64,000 bases of DNA from Vulcanimicrobiota bacterium (GCA_027459645.1 DAIDHQ010000008.1:1-64000), one strand, 5' to 3'; positions 25,255-34,451 are shown, counted from the stretch's first letter. Translations and numbers: made by a program. The notes: generated from the sequence alone by a model not told the origin.

Positions 25255-26691
25255 TTACTTCGCAAGATACTCGTAGAGGCCGTGGACGCCGCCTTCGCGT
25301 CCGAAGCCCGACTCCCGATAGCCGCCGAAGGGCGAACTTGGATCGAATTGATTGAAGGTGTTGCACCACACGACGCCTGCGCGCAGTTGCTGCGCCACCC
25401 ACATGTTCTTGCTGCCCTTGTCCGTCCAGATGCCGGCGGAGAGCCCGTAGGGAGTGTTGTTGGCTTTTTCGACCGCTTCATCGGGCGTGCGGAAGGTCAG
25501 AACGGAAAGCACCGGACCGAAGATTTCTTCGCGTGCGATGCGATGCGACGGGTGAACGTTCGTGAAGAACGATGCAGGGAAGTAAAAGCCGCGTGAGGGC
25601 AGCACGCACTGCTGCTGCACGAGCGTGGCCCCCGCTTCGACGCCGCTGCGCACGAGCTCGTGGATCTTTTCAAGCTGCGCCTTCGAATTGATCGCGCCGA
25701 TGTCGGTGTTTTTGTCGAGTGGATCGCCCAGTCGCAGCGTTTGCAGCCGTTCGGTCAGCCGAACGATCACTTCGTCGTGCACGCGCTCTTCGACGAGCAG
25801 ACGCGATCCGGCGCAGCAGACGTGTCCTTGATTGAAATAGATGCCGTTGATGACGCCTTCGATAGCTTGATCCATCGGGGCGTCGGCGAACACGATGTGC
25901 GCGGCCTTGCCTCCGAGTTCCAAGGTTAGGCGCTTATCCGTGCCGGCGAGGGATCGCGCGATGGCTTTGCCGACTTCGGTCGATCCCGTGAAGGCGATTT
26001 TGTCCACGCCCGCATGCTCCACCAGCGCCGCTCCCGTCGCACCGTCTCCGGTGAGGACGTTGATGACGCCAGGCGGTAGATCGGCTTCGCGTACGATTTG
26101 CGCGAGCGCGAGCGCCGTAAGCGGCGTCGTTTCCGCAGGTTTTAGGACGACGGTGTTTCCGCAGGCGAGCGCCGGTGCGATCTTCCAAGCGGCCATCAGC
26201 AGCGGGAAATTCCACGGAACGATTTGACCGGAAACGCCGATCGGATCGGGGACGCGGCCGGCGCGCATCGCCCACTCGAGTTTATCCGCCCAGCCGGCGT
26301 AATAGAAGAAGTGCGCGGCCGCGGTAGGGATGTCGAAGTCCCGCGACTCTTTGATGGGCTTGCCGCCGTCGAGCGTCTCGAGCACGGCAAGTTCGCGGCC
26401 GCGTTCCGTGACCGCGCGCGCGATGCGGTAGAGGTACTTGGCACGGTCGGCGGGTTTCATGCGCCGCCAGTATTTTTCGTAACCCTTGCGTGCGGCACGA
26501 ACGGCGCGATCGACGTCGGCGGCGCTTGCGTAGGCGACCTGCGAAAGATGCGTTTCGTCGGCGGGATTTACCGTTTCGAAATACCTGCCGCCCGAAGGCG
26601 CAACCCAGTTGCCGTCGATGAAGAGGCCATACCGTTCCCGAATCGCAGGACGGACGCTCTCGGGCGCCGGCGCGTAGTCAAATATCGCCAT
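25255..26691 (-). CDS. Aldehyde dehydrogenase, full length
   Basis: NAD(P)-dependent oxidation of an aldehyde to the acid. The 478-residue protein has IVPWNFPLLMAAWK, KPAETTPLTAL, FTGSTEVGK, the catalytic Glu in LELGGKAAH, the nucleophile in GQ/GHVCCAGSRL and the C-terminal SPFGGYRESGFGREGG. It follows deoC by 3 nt, so acetaldehyde or glyceraldehyde-3-phosphate from deoxyribose-5-phosphate is a likely substrate. The catalytic-domain-less relative at 12.9-13.8 kb may be a partner. Confidence 0.92.
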   Translation of the reverse strand: MAIFDYAPAPESVRPAIRERYGLFIDGNWVAPSGGRYFETVNPADETHLSQVAYASAADVDRAVRAARKGYEKYWRRMKPADRAKYLYRIARAVTERGRELAVLETLDGGKPIKESRDFDIPTAAAHFFYYAGWADKLEWAMRAGRVPDPIGVSGQIVPWNFPLLMAAWKIAPALACGNTVVLKPAETTPLTALALAQIVREADLPPGVINVLTGDGATGAALVEHAGVDKIAFTGSTEVGKAIARSLAGTDKRLTLELGGKAAHIVFADAPMDQAIEGVINGIYFNQGHVCCAGSRLLVEERVHDEVIVRLTERLQTLRLGDPLDKNTDIGAINSKAQLEKIHELVRSGVEAGATLVQQQCVLPSRGFYFPASFFTNVHPSHRIAREEIFGPVLSVLTFRTPDEAVEKANNTPYGLSAGIWTDKGSKNMWVAQQLRAGVVWCNTFNQFDPSSPFGGYRESGFGREGGVHGLYEYLAK

Positions 26692-26694
26692 TCG

Positions 26695-27600
26695 TCAATC
26701 CTTCGGTATGTAATCGCTTCCGGCGTAGTGACCCGTTTGCTCTTTTTCGAGCTGCATCAGCAGATCGTCGAGCAGCGAACTGGCGCCGATGCGGAACTTC
26801 CCGGGATCGAGCCAGGCGTCGCCAAGGGTTTCTTTTACGATCACGAGGTACGTCAGCGCTTGCTTCGTGGTGCGGACGCCGCCCGCGACTTTCAGGCCGC
26901 GACGCTCGCCGGTGCGCCGTGCGAAATCGCGGAGCGCTTCGCACATCACGAGCGCGGTGGGGAAGGTGGCATTCGTGCCTACCTTGCCGGTCGAGGTCTT
27001 AATGAAATCGGCTCCAGCCTCGAGCGCGAGATCGCTCGCGCGGCGAATGTTGTCGTAGCTGCCGAGTTCGCCCGTCTCGAGGATTACCTTCAGGTGCACC
27101 TCGCGCGCAGCCGAAGCGCACAAGCTCCTAACGGCGACGATCTCGTCGAAGACCTCGCGTTCGTGTCCGGCCAAAAATGCGCCGCGATCGATCACCATGT
27201 CGATCTCGTCGGCTCCCGACGCAATCGCATCGGCGGTGTCGGCGAGTTTGATTTCGAGTTTCGAAAGGCCGCTCGGAAATGCGGTTGCGACCGAGGCGAC
27301 TTTCACGCCGGTGCCTTCCACGGCAGCGCGCGCGGCCGGTACGAGATTCGGATACACGCAGACCGCGGCCACGCTTGGTACGCCGGGCCACCCGGGCCGC
27401 GGCGTGATGGCTTTGGCGCAAAGGGAGCGCACGCGCCCCTGGGAGTCCTTCCCTTCGAGCGTCGTTAGATCGGTGCAGCGGATCCCGAGCGTGATGCCTT
27501 CGAGCTTGGCCGAGGTCTTGATCGACCGTTTTGCAAGCGCGGCGGCGCGCGCCTCGAGCATAACGGCGTCGACGGACACGACCGGCGTGAGGGCGATCAT
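26695..27600 (-). CDS. deoC: Deoxyribose-phosphate aldolase
   Basis: Cleaves 2-deoxyribose-5-phosphate to glyceraldehyde-3-phosphate and acetaldehyde. The 301-residue product has DEIDMVID, VKVILETGELG and the Schiff-base Lys in FIKTSTGKVG, then VAGGVRT with the second active-site Lys region. It is somewhat longer at both ends than the short bacterial type. It heads the run deoC, aldehyde dehydrogenase, PAS-GGDEF-EAL, EgtB-like, icd, with gaps of 3, 3, 13-20 and about 20 nt. Confidence 0.92.
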   Translation of the reverse strand: MIALTPVVSVDAVMLEARAAALAKRSIKTSAKLEGITLGIRCTDLTTLEGKDSQGRVRSLCAKAITPRPGWPGVPSVAAVCVYPNLVPAARAAVEGTGVKVASVATAFPSGLSKLEIKLADTADAIASGADEIDMVIDRGAFLAGHEREVFDEIVAVRSLCASAAREVHLKVILETGELGSYDNIRRASDLALEAGADFIKTSTGKVGTNATFPTALVMCEALRDFARRTGERRGLKVAGGVRTTKQALTYLVIVKETLGDAWLDPGKFRIGASSLLDDLLMQLEKEQTGHYAGSDYIPKD

Positions 27601-27679
27601 AGGTCACGGCACTTCGGGCGCGCCCATGCGGTGTACCTCTATGCAAACGCTCACACATGCGGATCGGTCCGTTAACCCA

Positions 27680-28795
27680 CTAGAGAGTTCCGCGCTTCTC
27701 TTGTTCCTTTTCGATCGAGACGAAGAGCGCTTTGAAATTGCCCTTGCCGAATGAGAGACTTCCCTTGCGTTGGATGATCTCGAAAAAGACGGTCGGCCGG
27801 TCCTGAAGCGGCTTGGTAAAGATCTGCAGCATATAGCCGAGATCGTCGCGATCGACCAAGATACGCCGCTCGCGCAGTACGTCGAGCGCTTCATCGATCT
27901 TGCCGACGCGCTCTTCCAGCAGATCGTAATAGCTATCGGGCGTGTCGAGAAACTCGACGCCGTTGTAGCGTAATGCATCGATCGTCTGCACGATATCCTC
28001 GGTGCGGATGGCGATGTGCTGGACGCCCGCCCCGCGATAGAAATCGAGATACTCCTCGATCTGCGATTTCTTCTTGCCTTCGGCCGGCTCGTTGATCGGG
28101 AATTTCACTTGGTGGCGCGGATCGGTCATCACCTTCGACTTCAACGCCGTGTATTCGGTCGAGATGTCTTTGTCGTCGAACGATACCAGTTGCGAGAATC
28201 CGAAAACCTTCGCGTAGAAGTCGCCCCATCCGTCCATCTCTCCCCAGCCCACGTTGCCGACGCAATGATCGATGAACTGTAATCCCGGCTTCTTGCTGCC
28301 CGGAATCGAACGGCGTTCTTCGACGAAGCCCGGCATGAAGATGCCCTTGTAGCCGTCGCGTTGGATGAACGAGTGAACCGTGTCGCCGTAGGTCGCGATC
28401 GTCGCCTTCACGATCTTGCCGGTCCCATCGGTCAGGTCCGTCGGCGCGAGGATCGATTTCGCACCGCCGGCGATTGCCTGTGCGTAGGCGGCGCGGACGT
28501 CGTCGACCAGGATCGCGATGTCTTTCACGCCGTCGCCGTGCATCGTCACGTGGCGCGAAATCTCGTCGTCGGGAATCAAGCTCGCGGTGAGCACGAAACG
28601 CATCTTGTTTTGTTGGAGCACGTAGCTCACGCGGTTCTTGACGCCCGTTTCGGGGCCGCAATACGCCAGTTGATCGAAACCGAAGGCGGACATGTAGTAG
28701 TGGGCCGCCTGCTTTGCGTTGCCGACGTAGAACTCTACGTAATCCCAATCGATTCGCGCCAGCGGGTTGCTGCGCGCTTCCGTCATCGTGCTCAT
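27680..28795 (-). CDS. hppD: 4-hydroxyphenylpyruvate dioxygenase
   Basis: Fe(II)-dependent conversion of 4-hydroxyphenylpyruvate to homogentisate in tyrosine breakdown. The 371-residue protein has two vicinal-oxygen-chelate halves; iron ligands fit His in FIDHCVGNV, His in VQHIAIRTEDI and Glu in TVFFEIIQRKG, with GKGNFKALF near the C-terminus. ATG 28795 follows AAGGTG; the frame upstream lacks homology. It is divergent from the unknown gene and fahA, with only 50 nt between, so the promoters face each other in this gap. Confidence 0.95.
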   Translation of the reverse strand: MSTMTEARSNPLARIDWDYVEFYVGNAKQAAHYYMSAFGFDQLAYCGPETGVKNRVSYVLQQNKMRFVLTASLIPDDEISRHVTMHGDGVKDIAILVDDVRAAYAQAIAGGAKSILAPTDLTDGTGKIVKATIATYGDTVHSFIQRDGYKGIFMPGFVEERRSIPGSKKPGLQFIDHCVGNVGWGEMDGWGDFYAKVFGFSQLVSFDDKDISTEYTALKSKVMTDPRHQVKFPINEPAEGKKKSQIEEYLDFYRGAGVQHIAIRTEDIVQTIDALRYNGVEFLDTPDSYYDLLEERVGKIDEALDVLRERRILVDRDDLGYMLQIFTKPLQDRPTVFFEIIQRKGSLSFGKGNFKALFVSIEKEQEKRGTL

Positions 28796-28845
28796 GCAGG
28801 CACCTTGGCGAAGCGTCAAGAGGGGCCCTGTCGAAGAACGGGGGT

Positions 28846-29709
28846 ATGTTCGAGGGATTGATCGATTACGCCGGGCTCTTTCCACCCGCGAAGCTCGCGA
28901 TGGACCCTGCCGTCGAAGAGTACCTGCACGAGCGGGACGGCCGCTTTGCGCCGATGCTCGGCCGCTTTATCGTGCCCGCCTCTCGGATCGACGAATTGCT
29001 GGCCGTCCTGACGCAGCCGATCCCGGTCTCGGTCATCGTCGACGCCGGTACCGATCCACGAACGTGGATGGCGAACGCTTCGTCGATCGGCGAACGGCTG
29101 GCCGCGCTGCGCTCCGGCGAAACGCGCATCAGCATCGACGTTCTGGAGGTGCCGTTGCCGCCGCTGCTTTCGTTACGCGAATCCTATGACGCGTCAATCG
29201 GCCAATGGGCGATGATTGCGGAACGGTACGGCTTGCGGGATCTTCCGGCGTTCGTCGAGATACCGCGAGACGCGCGGTACGCAGAACAACTTCCCGGAGC
29301 GATCGCGGCGCTCGCGCGCTATGGGCTTGGCGCCAAAGTACGCTGCGGAAGCGTCGACGGCGACGCGCCCTCGCCCGAAACGCTGGCGCGTTTCATCGCA
29401 CTCTCAGCAGAAGAATCCGTGCCGTTCAAGGCGACCGCAGGATTACATCATCCCGTGCGTCATTACAACGGCGCGGCGGGATACACGATGCACGGGTTCT
29501 TGAACGTGCTCGCCGCTGCAGCACGGGCACACGACGGAATCGATGAGGTGGAACGAATTTTGGCAGCCGAGAACGACGCAGCTTTTCGCGCGCTGACGCC
29601 TGCAGAGGTAGCGGCGGGGCGCGCGCGCTTCATCTCGTACGGGAGCTGCAGCTTCTCCGAACCCGTCGAAGACCTCATCGCGCTCGGCTTACTGCAACAG
29701 AACGCCTAG
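28846..29709 (+). CDS. Uncharacterised protein of the homogentisate cluster
   Basis: A 287-residue soluble protein of unknown function. It begins MFEGLIDYAGLFPPAKL, contains MLGRFIVPASRI, and near the C-terminal third VPFKATAGLHHPVRH with two His, followed by MHGFLNVLAAA. The FKATAGLHHP block looks like a barrel-strand active-site motif. The gene sits directly before fahA with no gap (TAG then ATG) and opposite hppD. Maleylacetoacetate isomerase, the missing step between hmgA and fahA, is not otherwise present; this protein is a candidate for that or a related step, as inference only. GGGGG precedes the ATG. Confidence 0.8.
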   Translation: MFEGLIDYAGLFPPAKLAMDPAVEEYLHERDGRFAPMLGRFIVPASRIDELLAVLTQPIPVSVIVDAGTDPRTWMANASSIGERLAALRSGETRISIDVLEVPLPPLLSLRESYDASIGQWAMIAERYGLRDLPAFVEIPRDARYAEQLPGAIAALARYGLGAKVRCGSVDGDAPSPETLARFIALSAEESVPFKATAGLHHPVRHYNGAAGYTMHGFLNVLAAAARAHDGIDEVERILAAENDAAFRALTPAEVAAGRARFISYGSCSFSEPVEDLIALGLLQQNA

Positions 29710-30981
29710 ATGCCGCACGTCCGTTCTTGGATCGACGTTCCCGCCGGGAGCGACTTCACGATCTACAACCTGCCGTACGGCGCATTTCGTAAGAGCGACG
29801 GACCGCCGCGGCTCGGCGTTGCGATCGGCACGAAGGTTCTCGATCTGCATGCCGCCGCCGCCGCCGGTTTGTTCGACGACGTCTGCGATCGCGGCGCGTT
29901 ACAGGCGCCGCTGCTCAATGCGTTTCTCGCGCTCGGCCGTCCCACGTGGAAGGCGGTGCGGCTTCGCTTAGCCGCCTTGCTGCGCGACGACGATTCGTCG
30001 GACGGGCGGCTTCGCGCCCTCGACCACACGAAGTTCTTTACCGAGCAGCGTGACGTGCGCATGACGATGCCGGTCTACGTCGGAGATTACGTCGATTTTT
30101 ATTCCTCACTCGAGCACGCGACAAATTTAGGCAAACTCTTCCGTCCCAACAGCGAGCCGCTCTTACCGAATTGGCGGCATATTCCGATTGGGTACCACGG
30201 GCGTTCGAGCACGATCGTGGTGGACGGCACCCCGGTCGTGCGCCCGAGCGGTCAGCGAAAACCGCCCAATGCCGACGTTCCGGTCTTTGGCCCGAGCACG
30301 CGTCTGGATATCGAACTCGAGATCGGCTTTATTACGGGGCGCGGCAACCGCATGGGCGAGCCGATTCCAATCGGCGACGCGCGCGAGCACATCTTCGGCT
30401 TGGTGCTCGTGAACGATTGGAGCGCACGGGACATTCAAGCGTGGGAGTATCAACCGCTCGGACCGTTCCTGGGAAAGTCGTTTGCGACGACGATCTCCCC
30501 GTGGATCGTCACGCTCGATGCGCTCGATCCGTTTCGAACCGCATCCCCATCGCAGGACCCGGCGCCGCTGCCGTATCTGCAGACGGCGGAACGCTGGGCC
30601 TACGACATCCGGCTTGCCGTCGAGCTGCAGACGGAGAAGATGCGCGCTGCCGGTTTCGCGCCGAAGACGGTCTCGCAGACAAACTTCAAAGAGATGTATT
30701 GGACGATGGCACAGCAACTCGCGCATGCGTCGGTCAACGGAACGTTGATTCGCCCGGGCGATCTCTACGCATCGGGCACGATCAGCGGAAAGACCGCCGA
30801 AAATTTCGGCAGCTTCATCGAGATGACGTGGAACGGCAGCAAACCGTTGCAACTGCCCGATGGTGAAACGCGCGCGTTCTTAGAGGATGGCGATGAAGTG
30901 ACGCTACGGGGCTGGTGCGAAGCTGGAGACTTTCGCGTCGGCTTCGGCAAAGCGAGCGGCAGAATCGTCGCCGCGCGATAG
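29710..30981 (+). CDS. fahA: Fumarylacetoacetase
   Basis: Hydrolyses fumarylacetoacetate to fumarate and acetoacetate, last step of tyrosine degradation. The 423-residue product has the N-terminal domain (RSWIDVPAGSDFTIYNLPYG), DYVDFYSSLEHATNLG, PIGYHGRSS, the metal-binding ELEIGFI, VLVNDWSARDIQAWEYQPLGPFLGK-like region, and GTISGKT. These match the FAH family closely. The ATG follows the previous stop immediately, implying translational coupling. Confidence 0.95.
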   Translation: MPHVRSWIDVPAGSDFTIYNLPYGAFRKSDGPPRLGVAIGTKVLDLHAAAAAGLFDDVCDRGALQAPLLNAFLALGRPTWKAVRLRLAALLRDDDSSDGRLRALDHTKFFTEQRDVRMTMPVYVGDYVDFYSSLEHATNLGKLFRPNSEPLLPNWRHIPIGYHGRSSTIVVDGTPVVRPSGQRKPPNADVPVFGPSTRLDIELEIGFITGRGNRMGEPIPIGDAREHIFGLVLVNDWSARDIQAWEYQPLGPFLGKSFATTISPWIVTLDALDPFRTASPSQDPAPLPYLQTAERWAYDIRLAVELQTEKMRAAGFAPKTVSQTNFKEMYWTMAQQLAHASVNGTLIRPGDLYASGTISGKTAENFGSFIEMTWNGSKPLQLPDGETRAFLEDGDEVTLRGWCEAGDFRVGFGKASGRIVAAR

Positions 30982-31008
30982 AGGCGGCGACGATCCTACA
31001 GCCGTTCG

Positions 31009-32178
31009 CTAACGCGAGAGGGACGGCGATTCCAGCCACGAGCGATAGTACTCGCGATCTTCTACGTCGAGCGCCGTCTCCGCGAGTTGGAGCGGTGCGA
31101 ACGTGTCGACCATAACGGCGATTTCGTCGGTCGAGGTCTTGCCGAGGCTCGCTTCGACGGCGCCCGGCTGCGGCCCGTGCGGCGCGCCCGCAGCGTGCAG
31201 CGTAATCGAACCTTCCTCGACGCCGCGCCGGCTCATGAAGTTGCCGCTGACGTAGTATAAAACTTCATCGCAATCGACGCTCGAATGGTTGTATGGAACC
31301 GGAATCGCGAGCGGATGATAATCAAAGAGGCGCGGCACGAACGCGCAGAACGCTGCACCAGGCGCTTCGAATGTCGCGTGGGCGGGCGGCGGCTGATGCA
31401 GCTTGCCGGTAATCGGCGCGAACTCTTCAAGATTGAAGGCATAGGGATAGCAGTATCCGTCCCACCCGATCACGTCGCAGGGGTGATTCTGCACGACGTA
31501 GGTCGCGCTGCGCCCCGCGTTGCTCACCCGCACTTCGTACTCGCCTTGCGCGTCGACCGGCGCCTTGAGGACCGGAACCCGAAAATCGCGCTCGTAGTAC
31601 GGCGCGTGCTCTTCGAGTTGTCCGTATTCGTTGCGGTACTTCCGCGGAATCTTGACCATTCCCGAAGACTCGTGTACCAACATGCGCGTCGGCGACGACG
31701 GCAGAAGGCGATAGGTCGTGCCGGTCGGGATGATGATGTAGTCGTTTGCGCGGTAGGGCAGCTCGCCGAAGTTCGTTTCGATCGTACCCGCGCCGTGGTG
31801 AATGAAGAGCAGTTCGTCGCCGCCGGTGTTACGGTACCAGTACGTCATCGGGGCGTCGGCCTGTGCGATCGACACCAAGATGTCGCTGTTGCCGAGCAAC
31901 GGACGCCGCGAATCGATCGCATCGCCGTGCGTTTCGACGTTGGCGATCTTGAAATGGCGATTGCGCAACGGTTCGTTCGGTATCAGCGTGACGACGGGCC
32001 GAAGCCACTCGCGAACTTCAAGCGTTGCCGTGGGGGGACGCAAATGGTAGAGCAGCGAGTAGACGTTCTCAAACCCCTTGGTGGAGAAGAGCTCCTCCGC
32101 GTATAGGCCGCCGTCGGGCCGGCGGAATTGAATGTGGCGCTTGTGGGGGAGCGATCCGGCTCGGACGTAGGATGGCAT
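31009..32178 (-). CDS. hmgA: Homogentisate 1,2-dioxygenase
   Basis: Opens the homogentisate ring to maleylacetoacetate with Fe(II) and O2. The 389-residue product has the cupin features GGDELLFIHHGAG, NDYIIIPTGTTY, NHPCDVIGWDGYCYPYAF, SVDCDEVLYYVSGNF and GAPHGPQPG, with His and Glu ligands in the last two. It is slightly shorter than proteobacterial HmgA. It converges on fahA and is followed upstream on the same strand by the CDGSH gene 5 nt before its ATG, so these may share a transcript. Confidence 0.93.
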   Translation of the reverse strand: MPSYVRAGSLPHKRHIQFRRPDGGLYAEELFSTKGFENVYSLLYHLRPPTATLEVREWLRPVVTLIPNEPLRNRHFKIANVETHGDAIDSRRPLLGNSDILVSIAQADAPMTYWYRNTGGDELLFIHHGAGTIETNFGELPYRANDYIIIPTGTTYRLLPSSPTRMLVHESSGMVKIPRKYRNEYGQLEEHAPYYERDFRVPVLKAPVDAQGEYEVRVSNAGRSATYVVQNHPCDVIGWDGYCYPYAFNLEEFAPITGKLHQPPPAHATFEAPGAAFCAFVPRLFDYHPLAIPVPYNHSSVDCDEVLYYVSGNFMSRRGVEEGSITLHAAGAPHGPQPGAVEASLGKTSTDEIAVMVDTFAPLQLAETALDVEDREYYRSWLESPSLSR

Positions 32179-32183
32179 CGTCG

Positions 32184-32396
32184 TTACTCCGTGGGCTGGC
32201 CGGCACGCTCGCCGGCAGTGAATCCGTTGGTTTTATGACTGCCGTCGCAAAACGGTTTGCTCTGCGAACCGCCGCAGCGGCACAGAACGAAGTTCTGCTC
32301 GACCTGATAGGGCGTTCCGTCCGCATCGACGAGCGTCACCACTCCCGTGACCAGGTAGGGACCGTTTTCTCGGACCTTGATGCGGACGTTTTCCAT
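32184..32396 (-). CDS. CDGSH iron-sulfur domain protein
   Basis: A 70-residue protein with the motif CRCGGSQSKPFCDGSH, the three-Cys one-His ligand set of a [2Fe-2S] CDGSH (mitoNEET-like) cluster. It probably serves in electron or cluster transfer. ATG 32396 begins 1 nt after the PEBP stop; an earlier ATG at 32414 would overlap that gene by 17 nt. It ends 5 nt before hmgA. Confidence 0.88.
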   Translation of the reverse strand: MENVRIKVRENGPYLVTGVVTLVDADGTPYQVEQNFVLCRCGGSQSKPFCDGSHKTNGFTAGERAGQPTE

Positions 32397-32397
32397 C

Positions 32398-32847
32398 TCA
32401 CTGCCTGACTTCATACAAGCCGGTTAGCGTTGCCTGCCGCAGGATGTGCCCGTGCATCAATTTCAGGAGCTCAGGTCCCGAGAGCGGCGCGCTGTTGTCG
32501 ATGACCGTGTCGAGCGCATACAGCGTGAAATGATAGTGATGCACCTTGCCGGGCGGCGGACACATGCCTAAATACTCGCCGTACCCGTTCACGGCGGCGG
32601 CGAAATGCTTCACGCCGGCTGGAATGCTCGGCACGACCCAATGATAGAAGCCTCCCGGGCGCGGCGCGTCGGGATCGTGCGCGATCAGCGCCAAACTTTT
32701 CGTTCCCTTCGGCACCGCTTTCCAACTGAGTTCCGGCGATCGATCGCCGCCGCCCAGCCGTCGGCAAACCATGGCCTTCGGCACGGTCGTGTCGTTCTTG
32801 AAGGTGGTGGAAGTGAGCGTCATTGCAAGGATGGGCGACAAAAGCAA
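32398..32847 (-). CDS. YbhB/YbcL (PEBP) family protein, TTG start
   Basis: A 149-residue phosphatidylethanolamine-binding-fold protein: LALIAHDPDAP, FYHWVVPSIPAG and HHYHFTLYALD are the family's ligand-site motifs. I chose TTG at 32847 because GAGGAGGT (near 32853-32860) stands 6 nt before it, while the ATG at 32823 has no ribosome binding site. This adds a short hydrophobic start (MLLSPILA). It likely binds small anionic ligands; the true role is not known. It is first in a PEBP-CDGSH-hmgA run. Confidence 0.85.
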   Translation of the reverse strand: MLLSPILAMTLTSTTFKNDTTVPKAMVCRRLGGGDRSPELSWKAVPKGTKSLALIAHDPDAPRPGGFYHWVVPSIPAGVKHFAAAVNGYGEYLGMCPPPGKVHHYHFTLYALDTVIDNSAPLSGPELLKLMHGHILRQATLTGLYEVRQ

Positions 32848-32900
32848 CAGTGGACCTCCTCTGTAGTAGTGCCCTTGAGAGCCTGTGATATTATGTCGGA

Positions 32901-33006
<106 letters not shown>

Positions 33007-33029
33007 TCTCGTCGTGGTGAACCAATTCT

Positions 33030-33521
33030 ATGCCGATACCCGACATTTACGCTGCCCTCGCAGCTCTCGTCGCGGCGCTCGTTGCGCTTGCGATCTATCA
33101 CGGCGTGGTGATTCGACCGGCGCTGGCCAAGGCCCGCGCTCTGCTCGAGACGCACGATCAGCTCATCGGCGGGGGCGCAGGGGCATCGGAACGGCTCGAC
33201 CGCCTGGATGCCCGTCTGGCGGAGCAGGACGCCTCGCTCGGAAGGGTGGCCGGACGGGTAAGCGAACTCGAAGCGCTGGCTCGGACGGACGTCTCCCGCG
33301 TGGGATTCGTTCGCTACGACGCCTTTGACGACACCGGATCCGAGCTCTCATACGCGCTCGCGCTGCTCAACCGAGAAGGCGACGGCGTCGTCATCTCCAG
33401 CATCTACTCCCGGGCCGATACACGGACGTTCGGGAAAGCGGTCCAAGGCTACAAACCTGCGGTCAACGCATCGGAAGAAGAACTTCGCGCCATCGACTTG
33501 GCGCGTTCGACGAAGGCATGA
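33030..33521 (+). CDS. DUF4446 family membrane-anchored protein
   Basis: A 163-residue protein with one N-terminal transmembrane helix (about 6-26), a heptad-rich coiled-coil stretch (about 40-85), and a C-terminal domain with VGFVRYDAFDDTGSELSYALALLN and GVVISSIYSR, the hallmark of DUF4446. Function is unknown. Its stop overlaps the M23 peptidase start by 4 nt (ATGA), so the two are co-translated and may act together at the envelope. Confidence 0.85.
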   Translation: MPIPDIYAALAALVAALVALAIYHGVVIRPALAKARALLETHDQLIGGGAGASERLDRLDARLAEQDASLGRVAGRVSELEALARTDVSRVGFVRYDAFDDTGSELSYALALLNREGDGVVISSIYSRADTRTFGKAVQGYKPAVNASEEELRAIDLARSTKA

Positions 33522-34435
33522 TCAACGATCGCTATTATGTGAAGATCGTCCCGCAAAAGGGCGAGAAGGTTCACCGCTTCGAGCTCCGGCGCCGCCACAT
33601 CGTGACGGCTCTGGTCGTGCTCGCGGTGGCCATCGTCGGATCGATCGGATTCGCCGGCTTCGAACTCCTGCGCGCGCACGCGCAAGTCGCTTCGATGCAG
33701 GCGCAAACGCAGAAGCAGCAGGCGGCACTCCGCGCGATCGATTCGCAGACGGCGGCCCTTCATAAGGAACTGCTTCACGTCCAGAAGCAAAACCAAGAGA
33801 TTCGCGCGCTGATCGGCGCGCCGGCACCGAAGGCCAGCGCCCGGCCCGCGCGGACGTCCTTACTCCCGGCGCACACGCTTCCGGCCGTCGCGGTACGCGT
33901 CCAAGCCCTCTCCAAAGCCGGGCGACAGACGCAACAGGAATCCGACGTCATTAAACGTCTAGCGCTCCACATGCTGAACCTTCGTCACATCCGCGATCTT
34001 GCGCGGGCGCAGATGATCGCGGCGATTCCGTCGATCGATCCGGTTCCCGGCGCCGAGGTCATCGGATGTTATTGCTATCGCACCTATCCCGATACCGAGT
34101 TCCATGAAGGCGTCGATCTGGGTGCCGATTACGGCGACGCGGTCCATGCAACGGCAGCGGGCACCGTCGTTGCCACCGGGTACGACGGCGGGTACGGCAT
34201 CAAAGTCGACATCGACCACGGCAATGGGTATCACACGTGGTACGCCCATCTCTCGAGCGTCGACGTTCACGTCGGCGAGCACGTCTACAAGGGTCAAGTG
34301 ATTGCGCGCGTCGGTTCGACGGGCTTTTCCACCGGCCCCCATCTGCACTATCAGGTGATGTACGACGGATCGCCGGTCGATCCGACGCCTTTTCTCGACG
34401 GCGTGCCGTCGAATGTGCTCGCAAAGCTTCCGTAG
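33518..34435 (+). CDS. M23-family metallopeptidase, membrane-anchored
   Basis: A 305-residue envelope protein: a single transmembrane helix (about 28-48), a coiled coil (about 50-100), and a C-terminal LytM/M23 domain (about 185-300). Zinc-site motifs are HEGVDLG (His, Asp) and HLHYQV, with YHTWYAHL between them. It should cut peptidoglycan cross-bridges, or act as a divisome/amidase activator if inactive. It shares an operon with the DUF4446 protein and the YggT protein. Confidence 0.9.
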   Translation: MINDRYYVKIVPQKGEKVHRFELRRRHIVTALVVLAVAIVGSIGFAGFELLRAHAQVASMQAQTQKQQAALRAIDSQTAALHKELLHVQKQNQEIRALIGAPAPKASARPARTSLLPAHTLPAVAVRVQALSKAGRQTQQESDVIKRLALHMLNLRHIRDLARAQMIAAIPSIDPVPGAEVIGCYCYRTYPDTEFHEGVDLGADYGDAVHATAAGTVVATGYDGGYGIKVDIDHGNGYHTWYAHLSSVDVHVGEHVYKGQVIARVGSTGFSTGPHLHYQVMYDGSPVDPTPFLDGVPSNVLAKLP

Positions 34436-34451
34436 AAGATAGCGCCTGATC

